Shown here piece by piece: positions 1 to 10,710 of a stretch of DNA of 64,000 bases. The notes beneath the pieces were generated by a model. It was not told the origin of the DNA. It searched no databases and saw only the letters and a program-made list of their open reading frames with translations. The stretch is taken from positions 4,262,001-4,326,000 of the forward strand of contig NZ_AP022870.1 in NCBI RefSeq assembly GCF_011764545.1. The letters run 5' to 3'. The position numbers were made by a program, and so were the translations under genes. The stretch is from Phytohabitans flavus (GTDB taxonomy: Bacteria; Actinomycetota; Actinomycetes; Mycobacteriales; Micromonosporaceae). Numbering within the stretch: position 1 is the stretch's first letter; each line of letters starts with the position of its first letter.

Positions 1-2991
1 ACGACGCGGACGCGAACATCTTCGCCGTCCTCGAGGCCACGTACACCGACCGCGGCGGCGCGGGCGGCAGCGCGGCGCTGACCGGCCGCTCACTGATCCA
101 GCTCCAGCCGAAGCGGAAGCAGGCCGAGTACTTCTCGGCGACCGGCCGGGTGGCCGGCGCGCCCACCGGCGGCACCGCGGGCGTGCAGCGGGAGACGACA
201 AGCGACCCGCAGGGCGGCTTCCAGAACATCGCGTTCGTCGAGAACGGCGACTGGTGGTCGTTCGCGCCCACCAACCTGACGAACATCACCTCGGTACGGC
301 TGCGGGCGGCCTCGGCCAACGGCGCCGGCACCGTCGAGGTGCGCGGCGGCTCCACGACCGGCCCGCTGCTCGGCTCGGCCGCGGTCCCGAACACCGGCGG
401 CTGGCAGTCCTACGTGGACGTCAACATCCCGCTGTCCGCCAGCACCGCCACCCAGCAGCTCTACTTCATCGCCCGGTCCGCCGCCGGCACACCGGCCGGC
501 ACCGCGCTGGTGAACGTCAACTGGGTCGACTTCGTCGGCTCGGGAGTCGGGGTCAACGACCCGCAGGCGCCGCTGTCCCGCAACGTCCACCTCTTCTACT
601 ACCCGTGGTACGGCAGCCCGTCGGTCAACGGCAGCTACCGCCACTGGCAGCAGGGCGGCCACACCCGCCGAACGACATCGGCGCGAACCTCTACCCGACG
701 CTCGGCACGTACGACTCCGGTGACTTCGCCGGCGCGGTCGCGCAGCACATGAGCTGGATCCGGCAGTCCGGCGCGGGCGTGATCGTGTACAGCTGGTGGG
801 GCCAGAACTCGTACGAGGACCAGCTCGCGATGGGCGTGCTCAACGCCGCCCAGCAGCAGGGCATCAAGGTCGCCTGGCACCTGGAGCCGTACGCCGGGCG
901 GACCGCCGCCTCGACGGTCGCGGACATCAACTACATCAACACCCGGTACGGCTCGCACCCGGCGTTCTTCAAGTCGGCCGAGCACAACAACAAGGCCGTC
1001 TTCTACGTCTTCGAGAGCCTCAACATCGCGGACTGGACGGCACTGGACCAGGTCACGGCCAGCAACATCGTCCTGGCGCAGACCACCGACACCTCGAAGA
1101 TCGCCCACTTCTCCGGCATGTTCACCTACGACGCGATCGCCGCGACGACCGCGCCGGGCTGGGAGAACGCCGGCGAGTACGCGAAGGCGAACGGCCTGAT
1201 CTGGGCACCGTCGCTCGGCCCCGGCTACATCGACGACCGAGCGGTGCCCGGCAACACCACCCCGACGCTGGCCCGCAACAACGGCGCCACGTACGACCAG
1301 GTGTGGAACAACGCCCTCGACCCGACCAAGGGCGGCGTGCCGACCTGGGTCTCGGTCACCTCGTTCAACGAGTGGCACGAGGGTTCGACGATCGAGCCGG
1401 CCGACTCCACGCCGCCGTCCGGGTTCGGGTACGAGACCTACGACGGTGCGTACGGCAAGACCGGCGCCGCCGCGGAGACCGCGTACCTGGAGCGGACCGC
1501 GTTCTGGACGGCCGAGTTCGAGCGGCGGCGCACCGGTACCGGCGGCGGGCTCGTCGCCGACCCGGCGAGCGTGGCGTTCGGCAACCAGGACGTGAACACC
1601 ACCAGCGCCGCGCGGCCGGTGACGATCCGCAACACCGGCACGTCGGCGGTCTCGCTCTCCGGGGTGACGGTCACCGGCGACTTCGCCCAGACCAACAACT
1701 GTGGTACCAGCCTCGCGGCCGGCGCCACGTGCACGGTGAACGTCACGTTCCGGCCCACGGCGGCGGGCAACCGCACCGGCGTGCTCACGGTCGGCTCCGT
1801 GACCGTCGGCCTGTCCGGTACCGGTACCACCCCGAGCGGTGGCAACCTGGCGGCCGGCAAGCCGGTGACCGCGACGAGCTCGCAGGGCGGCTTCCCGGCG
1901 GGCAACGCGGTCGACGGCAACGCGGGCAGTTACTGGGAGAGCGCCAACAACGCGTTCCCGCAGTCGCTGACGGTCGACCTGGGCGCGTCGGTCAACACCA
2001 ACCGGCTGGTGCTGAAGCTCCCGCCGGCCTGGGGCGCCCGCACCCAGACGCTGTCGGTGCTCGGCTCGACCGACGGCTCGTCCTACTCCACAGTGGTCGC
2101 CTCGGCGGCGTACAACTTCAACCCGGCGACGGCCAACACGGTCACGATCCCGCTGACGTCGGCGTCCCGCCGGTACATCCGGCTGACGTTCACCGCTAAC
2201 ACCGGGTGGCCGGCCGCTCAACTGTCCGAGTTGGAGGTGTACGGCGGCACCACCACACCGGCGCCCGCGCTGACCGTGTCGCCGTCGAGTGTGTCGTTCG
2301 GCAGCCGGACGGTCGGTACAGGTGGGCCGGCGTCGCCGGTGACCGTCACGAACACCGGTACGGCGGCGGCCAGCATCACCGGCATCACCGCGACCGGCGA
2401 CTTCGCGCAGACCAACACCTGCGGTACGAGCCTGGCCGCCGGCGCGTCCTGCACGGTGAACGTGACGTTCACGCCGACCGCCGCGGGCAGCCGCACCGGC
2501 ACGCTCTCGGTGGCGTCGAACGCGCCGGGCAGCCCGCACACTGTCGCGCTGTCCGGCACCGGTACGACCGCCAACACCAACCTGGCGGCGGGCAAGCCGG
2601 TGACCGCGACGACCACGCAGGGCGGCTTCCCGGCCGGGAACACGGTCGACGGCAACGCGTCGTCCTACTGGGAGAGCGCGAACAACGCGTTCCCCAGTCA
2701 CTGACGGTCGACCTGGGCAGCGCGCAGTCGGTCTCCCGGATCGTGCTGAAGCTGCCACCGGCCACCGCGTGGCAGACCCGGACACAGACACTGTCGGTGC
2801 TCGGGTCCACCAACAACACGACGTACTCCACAGTGGTCGGATCGGCCGGGTACACGTTCAACCCGGCGACCGGCAACACGGTGACCATCACGTTCCAGGG
2901 CACGAGCCAGCGGTACCTGAGGCTCACCTTCACCGGTAACACCGGTTGGCCCGCGGGGCAACTGTCCGAACTGGAGGTATACGCTCAGTAG
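1..2991 (+). CDS. Secreted GH99-like glycosidase with CBM6 and two HYDIN-discoidin units (5' partial, two frameshifts)
   Basis: The gene enters from the window edge in frame 3. Module order: tail of an unseen upstream domain, a CBM6-like sandwich (about 117-540), a GH99-type barrel (about 580-1530), then two copies of a unit made of a HYDIN-like (choice-of-anchor D) Ig domain plus an F5/8-type discoidin domain (1549-2244 and 2266-2991). GH99 is indicated by YYPWYG, WHLEPY and SFNEWHEG; the two Glu codons of the last motif (1370-1372, 1379-1381) match the catalytic pair of GH99 endo-alpha-mannosidases/mannanases. Extracellular cleavage of mannose-rich glycans is inferred. The frame breaks near 655-660 (ACACCCGCC, one C short) and near 2693-2697, where the first discoidin copy shows one base is missing. 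Both breaks look like consensus errors in one intact gene. The stop overlaps the end of the convergent gene by a few bases. Confidence 0.8.
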
Positions 2992-3876
2992 TCTGAGAGG
3001 CCGGGCCGTCGTGGGGGCGGCCCGGCGCTCATCTCCACGACCAGCGGCCGGTGGTCGGAAAAGGGCACCCGCGGCGTCTCCGCGGTCCCCTCGCCCGACC
3101 ACCGCGCTCCCCCACGGCGGTCCAGCAGCACATGGTCGAGCTGGACCCGCGGCTGCCAGGCCGGGAAGGTCGGCACCCGGGCCAGCGGCCGCCACCCCGA
3201 GACGAGCGCCGCCACGCGGGCCGGCATGTTGAGATCGCCGAGCAGCAGCCGCGGCGACGGGAGCCGGCGCAGCGCCCGCACCACCAGGCGCAGCTGGGCG
3301 GCATTCCACGCGGGTACGAACGACAGGTGCGTGGTCGCGACGGTGAACGGCCCGTCCGGCCCCTCGACGACCGCGGCGAGCATGACCCGCGGCTCGTCCC
3401 GCAGCCACAGGAAGCGCCCGCCCGGCCCGGGCGGTTTGTGGGCCGGGCTAGCCTCGCCCACCGCGGCCGCGAAGGGTCCGTCCCCTTGACCTTGGCCCCT
3501 TCGGGGCCAGGACCGGCGAGCGCAGCGGCGCGCCGGTCAGCCGGGTGACGTGCCACGACCGCACCGGCCAGCGGCTGACCAGGCCCACCCCGAAGCTCGG
3601 CTCGTCGGCGCCGTCCTCGTCGTCGGTCAGCCGGCGGTAGGTCTCCCCCGGCGTGCCGATCAGCGCGGGCGCGAACCGGCAGGTGACCGCGCCGCTCGCC
3701 TCGGCGGCGACCTGCGTGAGGTCGATGTGGCCGCTGCGCGGCTGCCCGCGGTCGACCTCCTGCATGCCGAGCACGTCGGCGTCGAGCGCGGCGACCGCCG
3801 AGCGGAAGCGCTCCCGCTCCACCTCGCCGTCGTCGAGCGACCTCCCGTGCAGCACGTTGAACGTGGCCAGGCGCAC
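2985..3876 (-). CDS. Endonuclease/exonuclease/phosphatase (EEP) family hydrolase, frameshifted
   Basis: N-terminal half starts at GTG 3876 and shows the EEP signature RLATFNVLHG and GMQEVDRGQ (metal-binding Asn and Glu); the C-terminal half carries TTHLSF, LLGDLNMP and the terminal SDHRPLVVE, giving the usual catalytic Asp/Asn and Asp-His pairs of the DNase I-like fold. Substrate cannot be told; family members are nucleases, sugar or phosphoinositide phosphatases. The two halves lie in different frames and join somewhere in 3440-3510; two single-base losses in that GC-rich stretch would restore the frame. The stretch also contains a small hairpin (TGGCCCC...GGGGCCA, 3493-3509). A TAGGCT hexamer seven bases upstream of the GTG suggests a leaderless transcript. 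Converges on the GH99-like gene with overlapping ends. Confidence 0.75.
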
Positions 3877-3883
3877 GGGTTCC

Positions 3884-3889
3884 AGCCTA
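3884..3889 (-). promoter_or_regulatory. -10 element TAGGCT, leaderless layout
   Basis: TAGGCT on the minus strand ends seven bases before the GTG of the EEP-family gene, and no Shine-Dalgarno is present. Confidence 0.45.
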
Positions 3890-3918
3890 CGGGGTCGCGA
3901 TCCGCCCGTCGCGCGCTC

Positions 3919-3947
3919 TTACTATGAACAAAGTTAACTGATAAGCT
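3919..3947 (+). promoter_or_regulatory. Candidate promoter/operator of the chitinase
   Basis: TTACTA (3919-3924) and TAAGCT (3942-3947) are 17 bases apart in the only AT-rich stretch upstream of the chitinase. The perfect palindrome AGTTAACT (3932-3939) lies in the spacer, where a repressor could act. Seen in sequence; function inferred. Confidence 0.4.
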
Positions 3948-3981
3948 TCCTGCCCAATCGATAAGGATGATTGGGGTTGTC

Positions 3982-5338
3982 ATGCGCGTTCGGCGTCTTG
4001 TGTTAGCCCTGGTGACAGGGGTGGCGGCAGCGGTTGTCGCCGGGATCGGCCTCGCGCCGAACGTCGGGGCGGCGCCCCAACTGCTCGTGGTCTGCAACGC
4101 GCCGGCGTGGGCCGAGGGCAACACGTACCCGGCCGGCGCGCAGGTGGTCTACAGCCTCCGGCTCTACCAGGCGCTGGTCACGCACACCGCGCACCCGGGC
4201 GCCGGCTGGAACCCGGCGGCCACTCCCTCGCTCTGGCGCGACCTCGGCGCCTGTGACGGACAGCCGCCGCCGACGCCGACCCGTACCCCCTCGGCCACGC
4301 CCACGCCCACGCGGACTGCCACCCCTCACCGACCCCGACGCGGACCGCGTCGCCCACCCCGACCACACCGGCGCCGACCGGCGGGACCTGCGCGGTCAAG
4401 TCGCGGCCCGGGGCAAGGTGCTTCACGGGTACTGGGAGAACTGGGACGGCGCCGCGAACGGCGTGCACCCGCCGCTGGGCTGGATCCCGATCACCGACGC
4501 GCGGATCCGCCAGCACGGCTACAACGTGATCAACGCGGCGTTCCCGGTGATCCTCTCCGACGGCACCGTGCTGTGGCAGGACGGCATGGACGCCGGGGTC
4601 AAGGTGGCCACGCCGGCTGAGATGTGCGCGGCCAAGGCGGCCGGCCTCACGATCCTCATGTCGATCGGCGGTGCCACAGCCGGCATCGACCTGTCGTCGT
4701 CCGCGGTGGCCGACCGGTTCGTCGCCACGATCGTGCCGATCCTCAAGCGGTACAACTTCGACGGCATCGACATCGACATCGAGACCGGCCTCACCGGCAG
4801 CGGCAACATCAACCAGCTCTCCGCCTCGCAGGCCAACCTGATCCGCATCATCGACGGCGTGCTCGCCCAGATGCCGTCGAACTTCGGGCTCACGATGGCG
4901 CCGGAGACCGCGTACGTGACCGGCGGCAGCGTCACGTACGGCTCGATCTGGGGCGCGTACCTGCCGATCGTCAAGAAGTACGCGGACAACGGCCGGCTGT
5001 GGTGGCTCAACATGCAGTACTACAACGGCAGCATGTACGGCTGCTCCGGCGACTCGTACGCGGCCGGCACCGTGCAGGGCTTCACCGTGCAGACCAACTG
5101 TCTGAACAGCGGGCTCGTCATCCAGGGCACGACGATCCGGGTCCCGTACGACAAGCAGGTGCCGGGACTGCCCGCCCAGCAGGGCGCCGGTGGCGGGTAC
5201 ATGTCGCCGAGCCTGGTCAGCCAGGCGTGGAACTCGCACTCCGGGCAGCTCAAGGGCCTGATGACCTGGTCGATCAACTGGGACGGCTCGCGCAACTGGA
5301 CCTTCGGCGACAACGTCCGCTCGCTCCAGGGCCGCTGA
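3982..5338 (+). CDS. Secreted GH18 chitinase with N-terminal CBM5/12 (two frameshifts in linker)
   Basis: Start chosen at ATG 3982, with GGGG seven bases upstream; an ATG at 3967 has no usable ribosome site. A Sec signal peptide (VRRLVLALVTGVAAAVV) is followed by a CBM5/12 chitin-binding domain (about 4084-4260: CNAPAW..., WNPAATPSLWRDLGACDG), a Pro/Thr linker, and a bacterial-type GH18 barrel. The barrel has the SIGG strand and the catalytic FDGIDIDIE (acid Glu codon 4781-4783). Hydrolyses chitin outside the cell. The linker is split over three frames: one base lost near 4320 and another near 4408-4415. Joining the frames gives a continuous linker ending in CAVKSRP-GKVLHGYWENW, as in actinomycete chitinases. 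A strong hairpin follows the stop. Confidence 0.88.
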
Positions 5339-5341
5339 GTT

Positions 5342-5374
5342 GAAGAGGGGCGTCCCTTGTGGGCGCCCCTCTTC
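5342..5374 (+). terminator. Hairpin terminator after the chitinase
   Basis: 11-bp perfect stem GAAGAGGGGCG / CGCCCCTCTTC (5342-5352, 5364-5374) with an 11-base loop, starting four bases after the chitinase stop codon. No T run, as is common in actinomycetes. Confidence 0.75.
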
Positions 5375-5458
5375 ACATTCATGATCGCCAGCTGTACGGC
5401 CGCGTCGGTATAGTGACGGTGCGCGAAGGCGATCACGAAAGACCCCCGGGGACGCGCC

Positions 5459-6927
5459 ATGAGAACGCAGCGGAAGACGTCTCGCCGGGTCGGTCTGGTC
5501 GCCTCGCTGGCCGCGCTGCTGGTGGCTGCCGCCTGCACCAGCGACCGTGACCCTTCCCCGGGTCCAGCGGGCCAAGCCCGAGCGATACGCGCCCATCGGT
5601 CCTGGCATGGACGCTGGCCGCCGCGACGGCCCTCGGCCACCCGAAGAACGTGGGCGGCGTCGCCGTCGCGTACCTGGTCGAGGCCAAGGAACTGTACCTG
5701 ATCGGCATGGACCCCAAGACCGGGAAGGAGCTGTGGCGCCAGCTCGCCTCGCCCGGCCAGATCACTCCCGGCATCCCGGTGACGGTGCAGGACGTCGACG
5801 ACAAGGTCGTCTACATGCGGCCGGAGCGCGGCGACCCCAGGTTCACCCGGCTGGTGATCGCCGACCCCAAGACCGGAGCGGACATCGTCGTGAGTGGACC
5901 GGCGATCGTCTCGTCCAGCCTCAGCAGCTGCGGAGCGGACGTGTGCACGACGGCCAGGCGGAGCGTCAACGCCCGCGGCACCCTGCACCGGCTGCGCGTC
6001 GCGGACGGGAAGCTGGCCGAAGAGCCGGCGCAGGCCGCGATCCCGGCGGGCGCGCGAAGCATCGGCGACGGTGGGCTGCTCGACCTTGGCATCCGCAGTC
6101 CGCAGCGCGAGGAGTTCGCCCTCTTCAGCGACAACAAGGTGCGTTGGAGGATCCCGGTCACCGACGCCTTCCCACCCGGGTACAGCACCGACTACGGCTG
6201 GCGCTTCCACCACTACGAGAGCCAGAAGCTGATCGTCGGAAACATCTACCCGGACGTGAAGCGGGCGCCGGACTCCAGCTTCACCCGGCAACTCGAGGGC
6301 CGCGCCGCGGCGGCCGGCATCTCCACCGTGGACGGCTCGGTCCTGTGGAAGGAGCCCGGCGCCGACCTCTTCTGCCGCGGCGCGATCGACGTGGAAGATC
6401 CGGCTACAGAGGATCTCATTCCCGTCCGCTGCCGGTACCGGGGTATCGAGACGTACGACGGCAAGACCCGACAGGTGAGCCACCGCGACCTGAGCGTCAC
6501 CGTGGAAGGCTTCTCCCCCACCACGGGCAAGACCACCTGGACTGTGGACGCCGGCCCGGCCGACCTGCTGGTCGAGCCCGGCAACGGACAGGTCACGGCC
6601 GGACGCACCACGGTCATGGCCCGCTTCGGGGCTGAGCCTCTCGCCATCGACATTGCGACGGGTAAGACCACGGTGCCCGCCTCGGACGCCACCTTCTGGT
6701 GCCCGCGCAAGGTCGAATTCAAGTACCGGGTACCCATGCGAATCCTGGGCGACCTGATCTACGACCGCTACGGCGAGGCGATCACGAGCATCTGCGACAC
6801 AAAGGGCGAGCCGGCGACCCAGCCACCGCCGTCGAGCGTGACCCGGTCCGTCGGCACCAACTTCGACGACATCACCATCGTCGCCACCAAAGAGGGCTTC
6901 ACCGCCTACCGGACCGAGCCCGCGTAG
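5459..6927 (+). CDS. PQQ-like beta-propeller lipoprotein, frameshifted near N-terminus
   Basis: ATG 5459 follows a GGGGAC ribosome site. The N-terminus is a signal peptide ending LLVAAAC, a plausible lipobox placing the protein on the outer membrane face. After a frame change near 5565-5570 (one base lost beside GCGGGCC) the protein continues as PSVLAWTLAAATALG... and then repeats of the type MDPKTGKELW, VDGSVLWKE and TTGKTTWTVD, the strand signature of PQQ-like (quinoprotein-fold) propellers. About 490 residues after repair. No catalytic role is visible; such lipoproteins often serve as binding or assembly scaffolds. It lies between the chitinase and the GH3 gene and could belong to the same glycan-utilisation block, but it has its own leader region. 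Confidence 0.72.
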
Positions 6928-6976
6928 CGAGCCCGTCGCGCGCTCGCCTTACGGAAAACCACGCTCTTGACGCATG

Positions 6977-6994
6977 GGGTCATATCGATGACCC
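6977..6994. promoter_or_regulatory. Inverted repeat upstream of the GH3 gene, possible operator
   Basis: GGGTCAT-ATCG-ATGACCC, a perfect 7-bp inverted repeat about 95 bases before the GH3 start codon. Possible binding site of a sugar-responsive regulator; no regulator gene is adjacent. Confidence 0.35.
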
Positions 6995-7088
6995 TGATGT
7001 TCAGTAACCGCCTCTTCGGCGCTGTGGCGGCCCTTCGCGGGTCCGCCTCGGGCGGTGCCTTCACCATCGCCCGACGCCTGGAGGTGTC

Positions 7089-10000
7089 ATGTCGCAGTAC
7101 TCCCTTGTCCGGACGCGACCACGCAGAGCCCTCGCCGCGGCTCTAGCCGTGGTCGTCGCCGGCCTGCTCGGCGCGGTCGCCATCGCCCAAGGGCGGGCGG
7201 ACGCGGCCGGTCCCCTGATTTCCCAGGGCAAGCCCGCCACCGCGTCCTCCGCCGAGGGCGACGGCCTGGCCGCTGCCTTCGCGGTCGACGGCAACCCGGG
7301 CACGCGCTGGTCCAGCCTGTTCAGCGATCCACAGTGGATCCAGGTGGACCTCGGGCAGACCGCCGCGATCGACCAGGTGACGTTGGTCTGGGAGGCGGCG
7401 TACGCGAGCGCCTTCCGGATCGAGACCTCGACCAACGGCACCACCTGGACGCAGATCTACGCGACCACGACCGGCACCGGCGGCACGCAGACGCTCGCGG
7501 TGAGCGGCTCCGGCCGGTACGTGCGGATGTACGGCACGGCCCGGGCGATCGGCTACGGGTACTCGCTCTGGGAGTTCCAGGTCTTCGGCACGATCGGCGG
7601 CGCCCCCACGACGCCACCGACAAGCCAGCCGCCGACCAGCCAGCCGCCGCAGGGCGGGACGGTCATCTCGGAGTTCAAGAACGTGACCGCCTCCTCGTAC
7701 GAGGGTGGCAACGCGCCGGCGGCCGCGCTCGACGGGCGGACGGCGACGCGCTGGTCCAGCCAGTTCAGCGATCCACAGTGGATCCAGGTGGACCTGGGCG
7801 GAGCGGCCACGATCACCGGGGTGACGCTGGTGTGGGAGGCCGCGTACGCATCGTCGTACCGGATAGAGACCTCGACGAACGGCACCACCTGGACCCAGGT
7901 CTACGCCACGACGGCCGGGCGGGGCGGCACCGAGCGGCCGGCCGTGACCGGCAGCGGGCGGTACATCCGGCTGACCGGCACCGCGCGGGCGACCGGCTAC
8001 GGGTACTCGCTCTGGGAGTTCCAGGTGTTCGGCACGGTGAACACCGAGGCGAGCACGCCGCCGCTGCTCTCCGGCCCGACCCGCCCGCCGGGCACGACCG
8101 GGCAGTTCCAGCTCAGCGCGCCGGCCAACGGGGCGATGGTCACGACCACGCGCCGGCCGCCGCTGTCCTGGGCCGCCGTCGGCGGCGCGGCCCGCTACCA
8201 GGTGTGGCTCAACGTCAGCCGTACCGACTACGACTTCGCCGCCTCGGGCAACCTCATCGACGTGTACACGAAGGTCGCCGAGCCGACCGGCACCAGCTAC
8301 ACGCCGACCTGGGACATCGCCGACCGGTGGACCTACAAGTGGTACGTGGTCGCGGTCAACGGCGCGGGCGGCACCGTCGCCACCTCGAACATCCGGCAGT
8401 TCAGCCTCTACGTGCCCACGCTGGAGGCGGTCGCCGACGGCGTCGGGATCGTGAACGGCGCGCGCGACCTCAACCGCAACGGCGCGATCGAGCCGTACGA
8501 GGACTGGCGGCTGCCGGTCGAGTCGCGGGTCAGCGACCTGCTCGGGCGGATGACGCTCGAGGAGAAGGCGTACCAGATGTTCTACAACGCGCAGCTGTTC
8601 GCCCAGGCGGGCTGGCACTTCGGGCCGGCCGGCGCGGCCGACCTGCACGCCAACCTGCTGCGGTCGAGCGGTACCCGGCTGGGCATCCCGTTCATCTCGG
8701 CTGGTGACACGATCCACGGGTACCAGACCACCTACCCGACGCAGAGCGCGCTGGCCGCGGGGCGCAACTACCCGCTGGACTACAAGCTCGGCGACATGCA
8801 GCGGCGGGAGCAGCTCGAGGTGGGTACGCGCGGCGTGCTCGGGCCGCTCGCCGAAGTGGGCACGAAGGTGCTGTACCCCCGCATCCAGGAAGGGAACGGG
8901 GAGAGTGCCGAGGTCGCGGCCGCGCAGGTGCGGGCGCTTGTCTCCGGACTTCAGGGCGGGCCGGAGCTGAACCCGCAGTCGGTGCTCGCCACGGTCAAGC
9001 ACTGGCCCGGCGAGGGCGCGGGCGGCGAGGCGCTGATCGTCTTCGACGCCGTCACGATCAAGTACCACATGATCCCGTTCCGGGCCGCGATGGAGGCCGG
9101 CGCGGTCAACATCATGCCCGGGTACGCGGGCAGCTCGTACCTCGACCCGGGTGGCCCGGGTGCGGGCGACAGCGCGCCGATCCTCAACTACCTGCGGCAG
9201 AACCTCGGCTACACCGGCCTCATCACCACCGACTGGCTCCCGTCCGGCTCCTGGGTCGGTGCCGCGCGGGCCGGCTCGGACGTGATGGGCGGCGCCGACC
9301 CGGGCGCGCCGGGGTACAGCATCGGCACGTTCACCGCCGGTGTGCCGGCGGCCCGGATCGACGACGCGGTACGGCGGGTGCTGCGGCTGAAGTTCCAGCT
9401 CGGCCTCTTCGAGAACCCGTACGGCGACCCGGTCAACGGCCCGTACCGCTTCCACATGCCGCAGTACGCGGGGCTCGCCAACCAGGCGGCGCGGGAGTCG
9501 ATGACGTTGCTGCGCAACAACGGCGTGCTGCCGGTACGCCTCAACGCCGGCGACAACATCGTGGTGGCCGGGCCGCGCGCCGCGGACACGTCGGCGTGCT
9601 GCATCTGGACCAGCTACTTCCACCAGGAGTACGGCTCGCAGACGTTCCTGGAGGCGATCCGGGCGCGAGCCGCGCGGGCCGGCGTCAACGTGTACCAGGA
9701 CACCGGGCCGTCGCCGAAGCTGGCGGTGGTGGCGGTCGGCGAGAGCTCGTACACCCACGGCACCAACTGGGTGAAGGAGCAGCCGTACCTGCCGCCTGAC
9801 CAGCTGGCCGTCATCCAGAACTTCCAGCGGCAGGGCATCCCGGTCGTCGTCCTGCTGGTCATGCCCCGGCCGTACGTGATCAGCGAGTGGCACGAGCTGT
9901 CCAGCGCGCTCGTCGTCACGTACCGCGCCGGCGAGGAGATGGGTCCGGCCGCGGCCGGCCTGCTCTTCGGCGACTACCAGCCGCGGGGCAAGCTCCCGTG

Positions 10001-10211
10001 GCAGCTGCCGCGCACGCTCGACCAGGTGCTGCGGCCGGGCGGCAGCGACGTGCTCGCGGACGCCAACGAGCAGTGGGACCTGCCGTACGACCTCGGCGCC
10101 ACCGCCGCCCAGCGCAACGAGATCCGGGCACGGATCGACGCCGGGCAGCCGGTACCGACGAACTACGGCAACCCGCTGTACCCGTTCGGGGCCGGCCTGA
10201 CAGCGTTCTGA
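7089..10211 (+). CDS. Secreted GH3 family glycosidase with two discoidin domains and an FnIII-like domain
   Basis: 1040 residues. ATG 7089 is preceded by GGAGG at a four-base spacing. Signal peptide (about residues 1-40), two F5/8-type discoidin/CBM32-like domains (about 45-170 and 190-315) that are near repeats of each other (DPQWIQVDLG, GYGYSLWEFQVFG), an FnIII-like domain (about 340-450) and a GH3 catalytic region (about 465-1035). GH3 features are LRLKFQLGLFENP, KHWPGEG (KHFxGxG) and TTDW, whose Asp aligns with the GH3 nucleophile. The short thiol-rich stretch SACCIWTS precedes the C-terminal alpha/beta sandwich. Likely an extracellular beta-glycosidase acting on oligosaccharides released by the neighbouring enzymes; exact sugar unknown. 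A hairpin terminator follows. Confidence 0.88.
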   Translation: MSQYSLVRTRPRRALAAALAVVVAGLLGAVAIAQGRADAAGPLISQGKPATASSAEGDGLAAAFAVDGNPGTRWSSLFSDPQWIQVDLGQTAAIDQVTLVWEAAYASAFRIETSTNGTTWTQIYATTTGTGGTQTLAVSGSGRYVRMYGTARAIGYGYSLWEFQVFGTIGGAPTTPPTSQPPTSQPPQGGTVISEFKNVTASSYEGGNAPAAALDGRTATRWSSQFSDPQWIQVDLGGAATITGVTLVWEAAYASSYRIETSTNGTTWTQVYATTAGRGGTERPAVTGSGRYIRLTGTARATGYGYSLWEFQVFGTVNTEASTPPLLSGPTRPPGTTGQFQLSAPANGAMVTTTRRPPLSWAAVGGAARYQVWLNVSRTDYDFAASGNLIDVYTKVAEPTGTSYTPTWDIADRWTYKWYVVAVNGAGGTVATSNIRQFSLYVPTLEAVADGVGIVNGARDLNRNGAIEPYEDWRLPVESRVSDLLGRMTLEEKAYQMFYNAQLFAQAGWHFGPAGAADLHANLLRSSGTRLGIPFISAGDTIHGYQTTYPTQSALAAGRNYPLDYKLGDMQRREQLEVGTRGVLGPLAEVGTKVLYPRIQEGNGESAEVAAAQVRALVSGLQGGPELNPQSVLATVKHWPGEGAGGEALIVFDAVTIKYHMIPFRAAMEAGAVNIMPGYAGSSYLDPGGPGAGDSAPILNYLRQNLGYTGLITTDWLPSGSWVGAARAGSDVMGGADPGAPGYSIGTFTAGVPAARIDDAVRRVLRLKFQLGLFENPYGDPVNGPYRFHMPQYAGLANQAARESMTLLRNNGVLPVRLNAGDNIVVAGPRAADTSACCIWTSYFHQEYGSQTFLEAIRARAARAGVNVYQDTGPSPKLAVVAVGESSYTHGTNWVKEQPYLPPDQLAVIQNFQRQGIPVVVLLVMPRPYVISEWHELSSALVVTYRAGEEMGPAAAGLLFGDYQPRGKLPWQLPRTLDQVLRPGGSDVLADANEQWDLPYDLGATAAQRNEIRARIDAGQPVPTNYGNPLYPFGAGLTAF

Positions 10212-10223
10212 CCGGTGTGGACG

Positions 10224-10257
10224 GGGCGGGCGCCCCTCTCCTTAGGGGCGCCCGCCC
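10224..10257 (+). terminator. Hairpin terminator after the GH3 gene
   Basis: Perfect 14-bp stem (GGGCGGGCGCCCCT at 10224-10237, partner 10244-10257) with a six-base loop, 13 bases after the GH3 stop codon. Confidence 0.75.
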
Positions 10258-10259
10258 TC

Positions 10260-10265
10260 TACGCT
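10260..10265 (+). promoter_or_regulatory. -10 element TACGCT, leaderless layout
   Basis: TACGCT ends seven bases before the GTG of the DUF1707 gene, directly behind the GH3 terminator hairpin. No Shine-Dalgarno. Confidence 0.5.
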
Positions 10266-10272
10266 CAGCGTC

Positions 10273-10710
10273 GTGAAAGAGCCCCAGGACACGCCGACGG
10301 CCCGGCTGGCGCTGCGCGTCGGCACGCCAGAGCTCGACGCGGCGGCGGAGGCGCTGGCCAAGCACGTCGGGGAGAAGCGGATCGACTCCGCCGAGTACGA
10401 GCGGCGGATGGAGGCAGCCAAAACGACGACGACACAGGGCGAGCTGCTCCAGATCTTCGCCGACCTCCCGGCGCCCCACCCCGACCTGCCTGGCGTTCCC
10501 GAGCCGCTGCCGCTGCGCAAGACGGGCGACGGCGACGACGACATCCCCATCTACGCGGCCGCCTGCGCCCTCGCGATCCTGCTCGGCGAGCCGGTCGCGA
10601 TCGTGCTCGCCATCGTCTACGACGCGTGGTGGCTGATCGCGATCCCAGTCGCCTTCTGCGTCCTCCTGGTCACCGGCGTCGCCATCCACGACCGCCTCCG
10701 CCGCCACTAG
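10273..10710 (+). CDS. DUF1707 (SHOCT-like) membrane protein
   Basis: 145 residues from GTG 10273. The first half is a DUF1707/SHOCT-like helical module (ALRVGTPELDAAAEAL...KRIDSAEYERRMEAAKTTTTQGELLQIFADLP), followed by two closely spaced membrane segments (about residues 91-112 and 114-137) and a short basic tail. The family is abundant in actinobacteria and has no agreed function; DUF1707 modules often sit in front of membrane or regulatory domains. The stop codon lies at the outer end of repeat element B1, which fills the space downstream. Confidence 0.75.
   Translation: MKEPQDTPTARLALRVGTPELDAAAEALAKHVGEKRIDSAEYERRMEAAKTTTTQGELLQIFADLPAPHPDLPGVPEPLPLRKTGDGDDDIPIYAAACALAILLGEPVAIVLAIVYDAWWLIAIPVAFCVLLVTGVAIHDRLRRH

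Noticed and set aside
635-2791. 718-codon minus-strand frame opposite the GH99-like gene
   Set aside because: Arg/Gly-rich composition with no domain, while the plus strand encodes clear GH99 and discoidin modules.
3440-3510. Repeat insertion breaking the EEP gene
   Set aside because: The small TGGCCCC/GGGGCCA hairpin matches no other copy in the window; base losses explain the break without an insertion.
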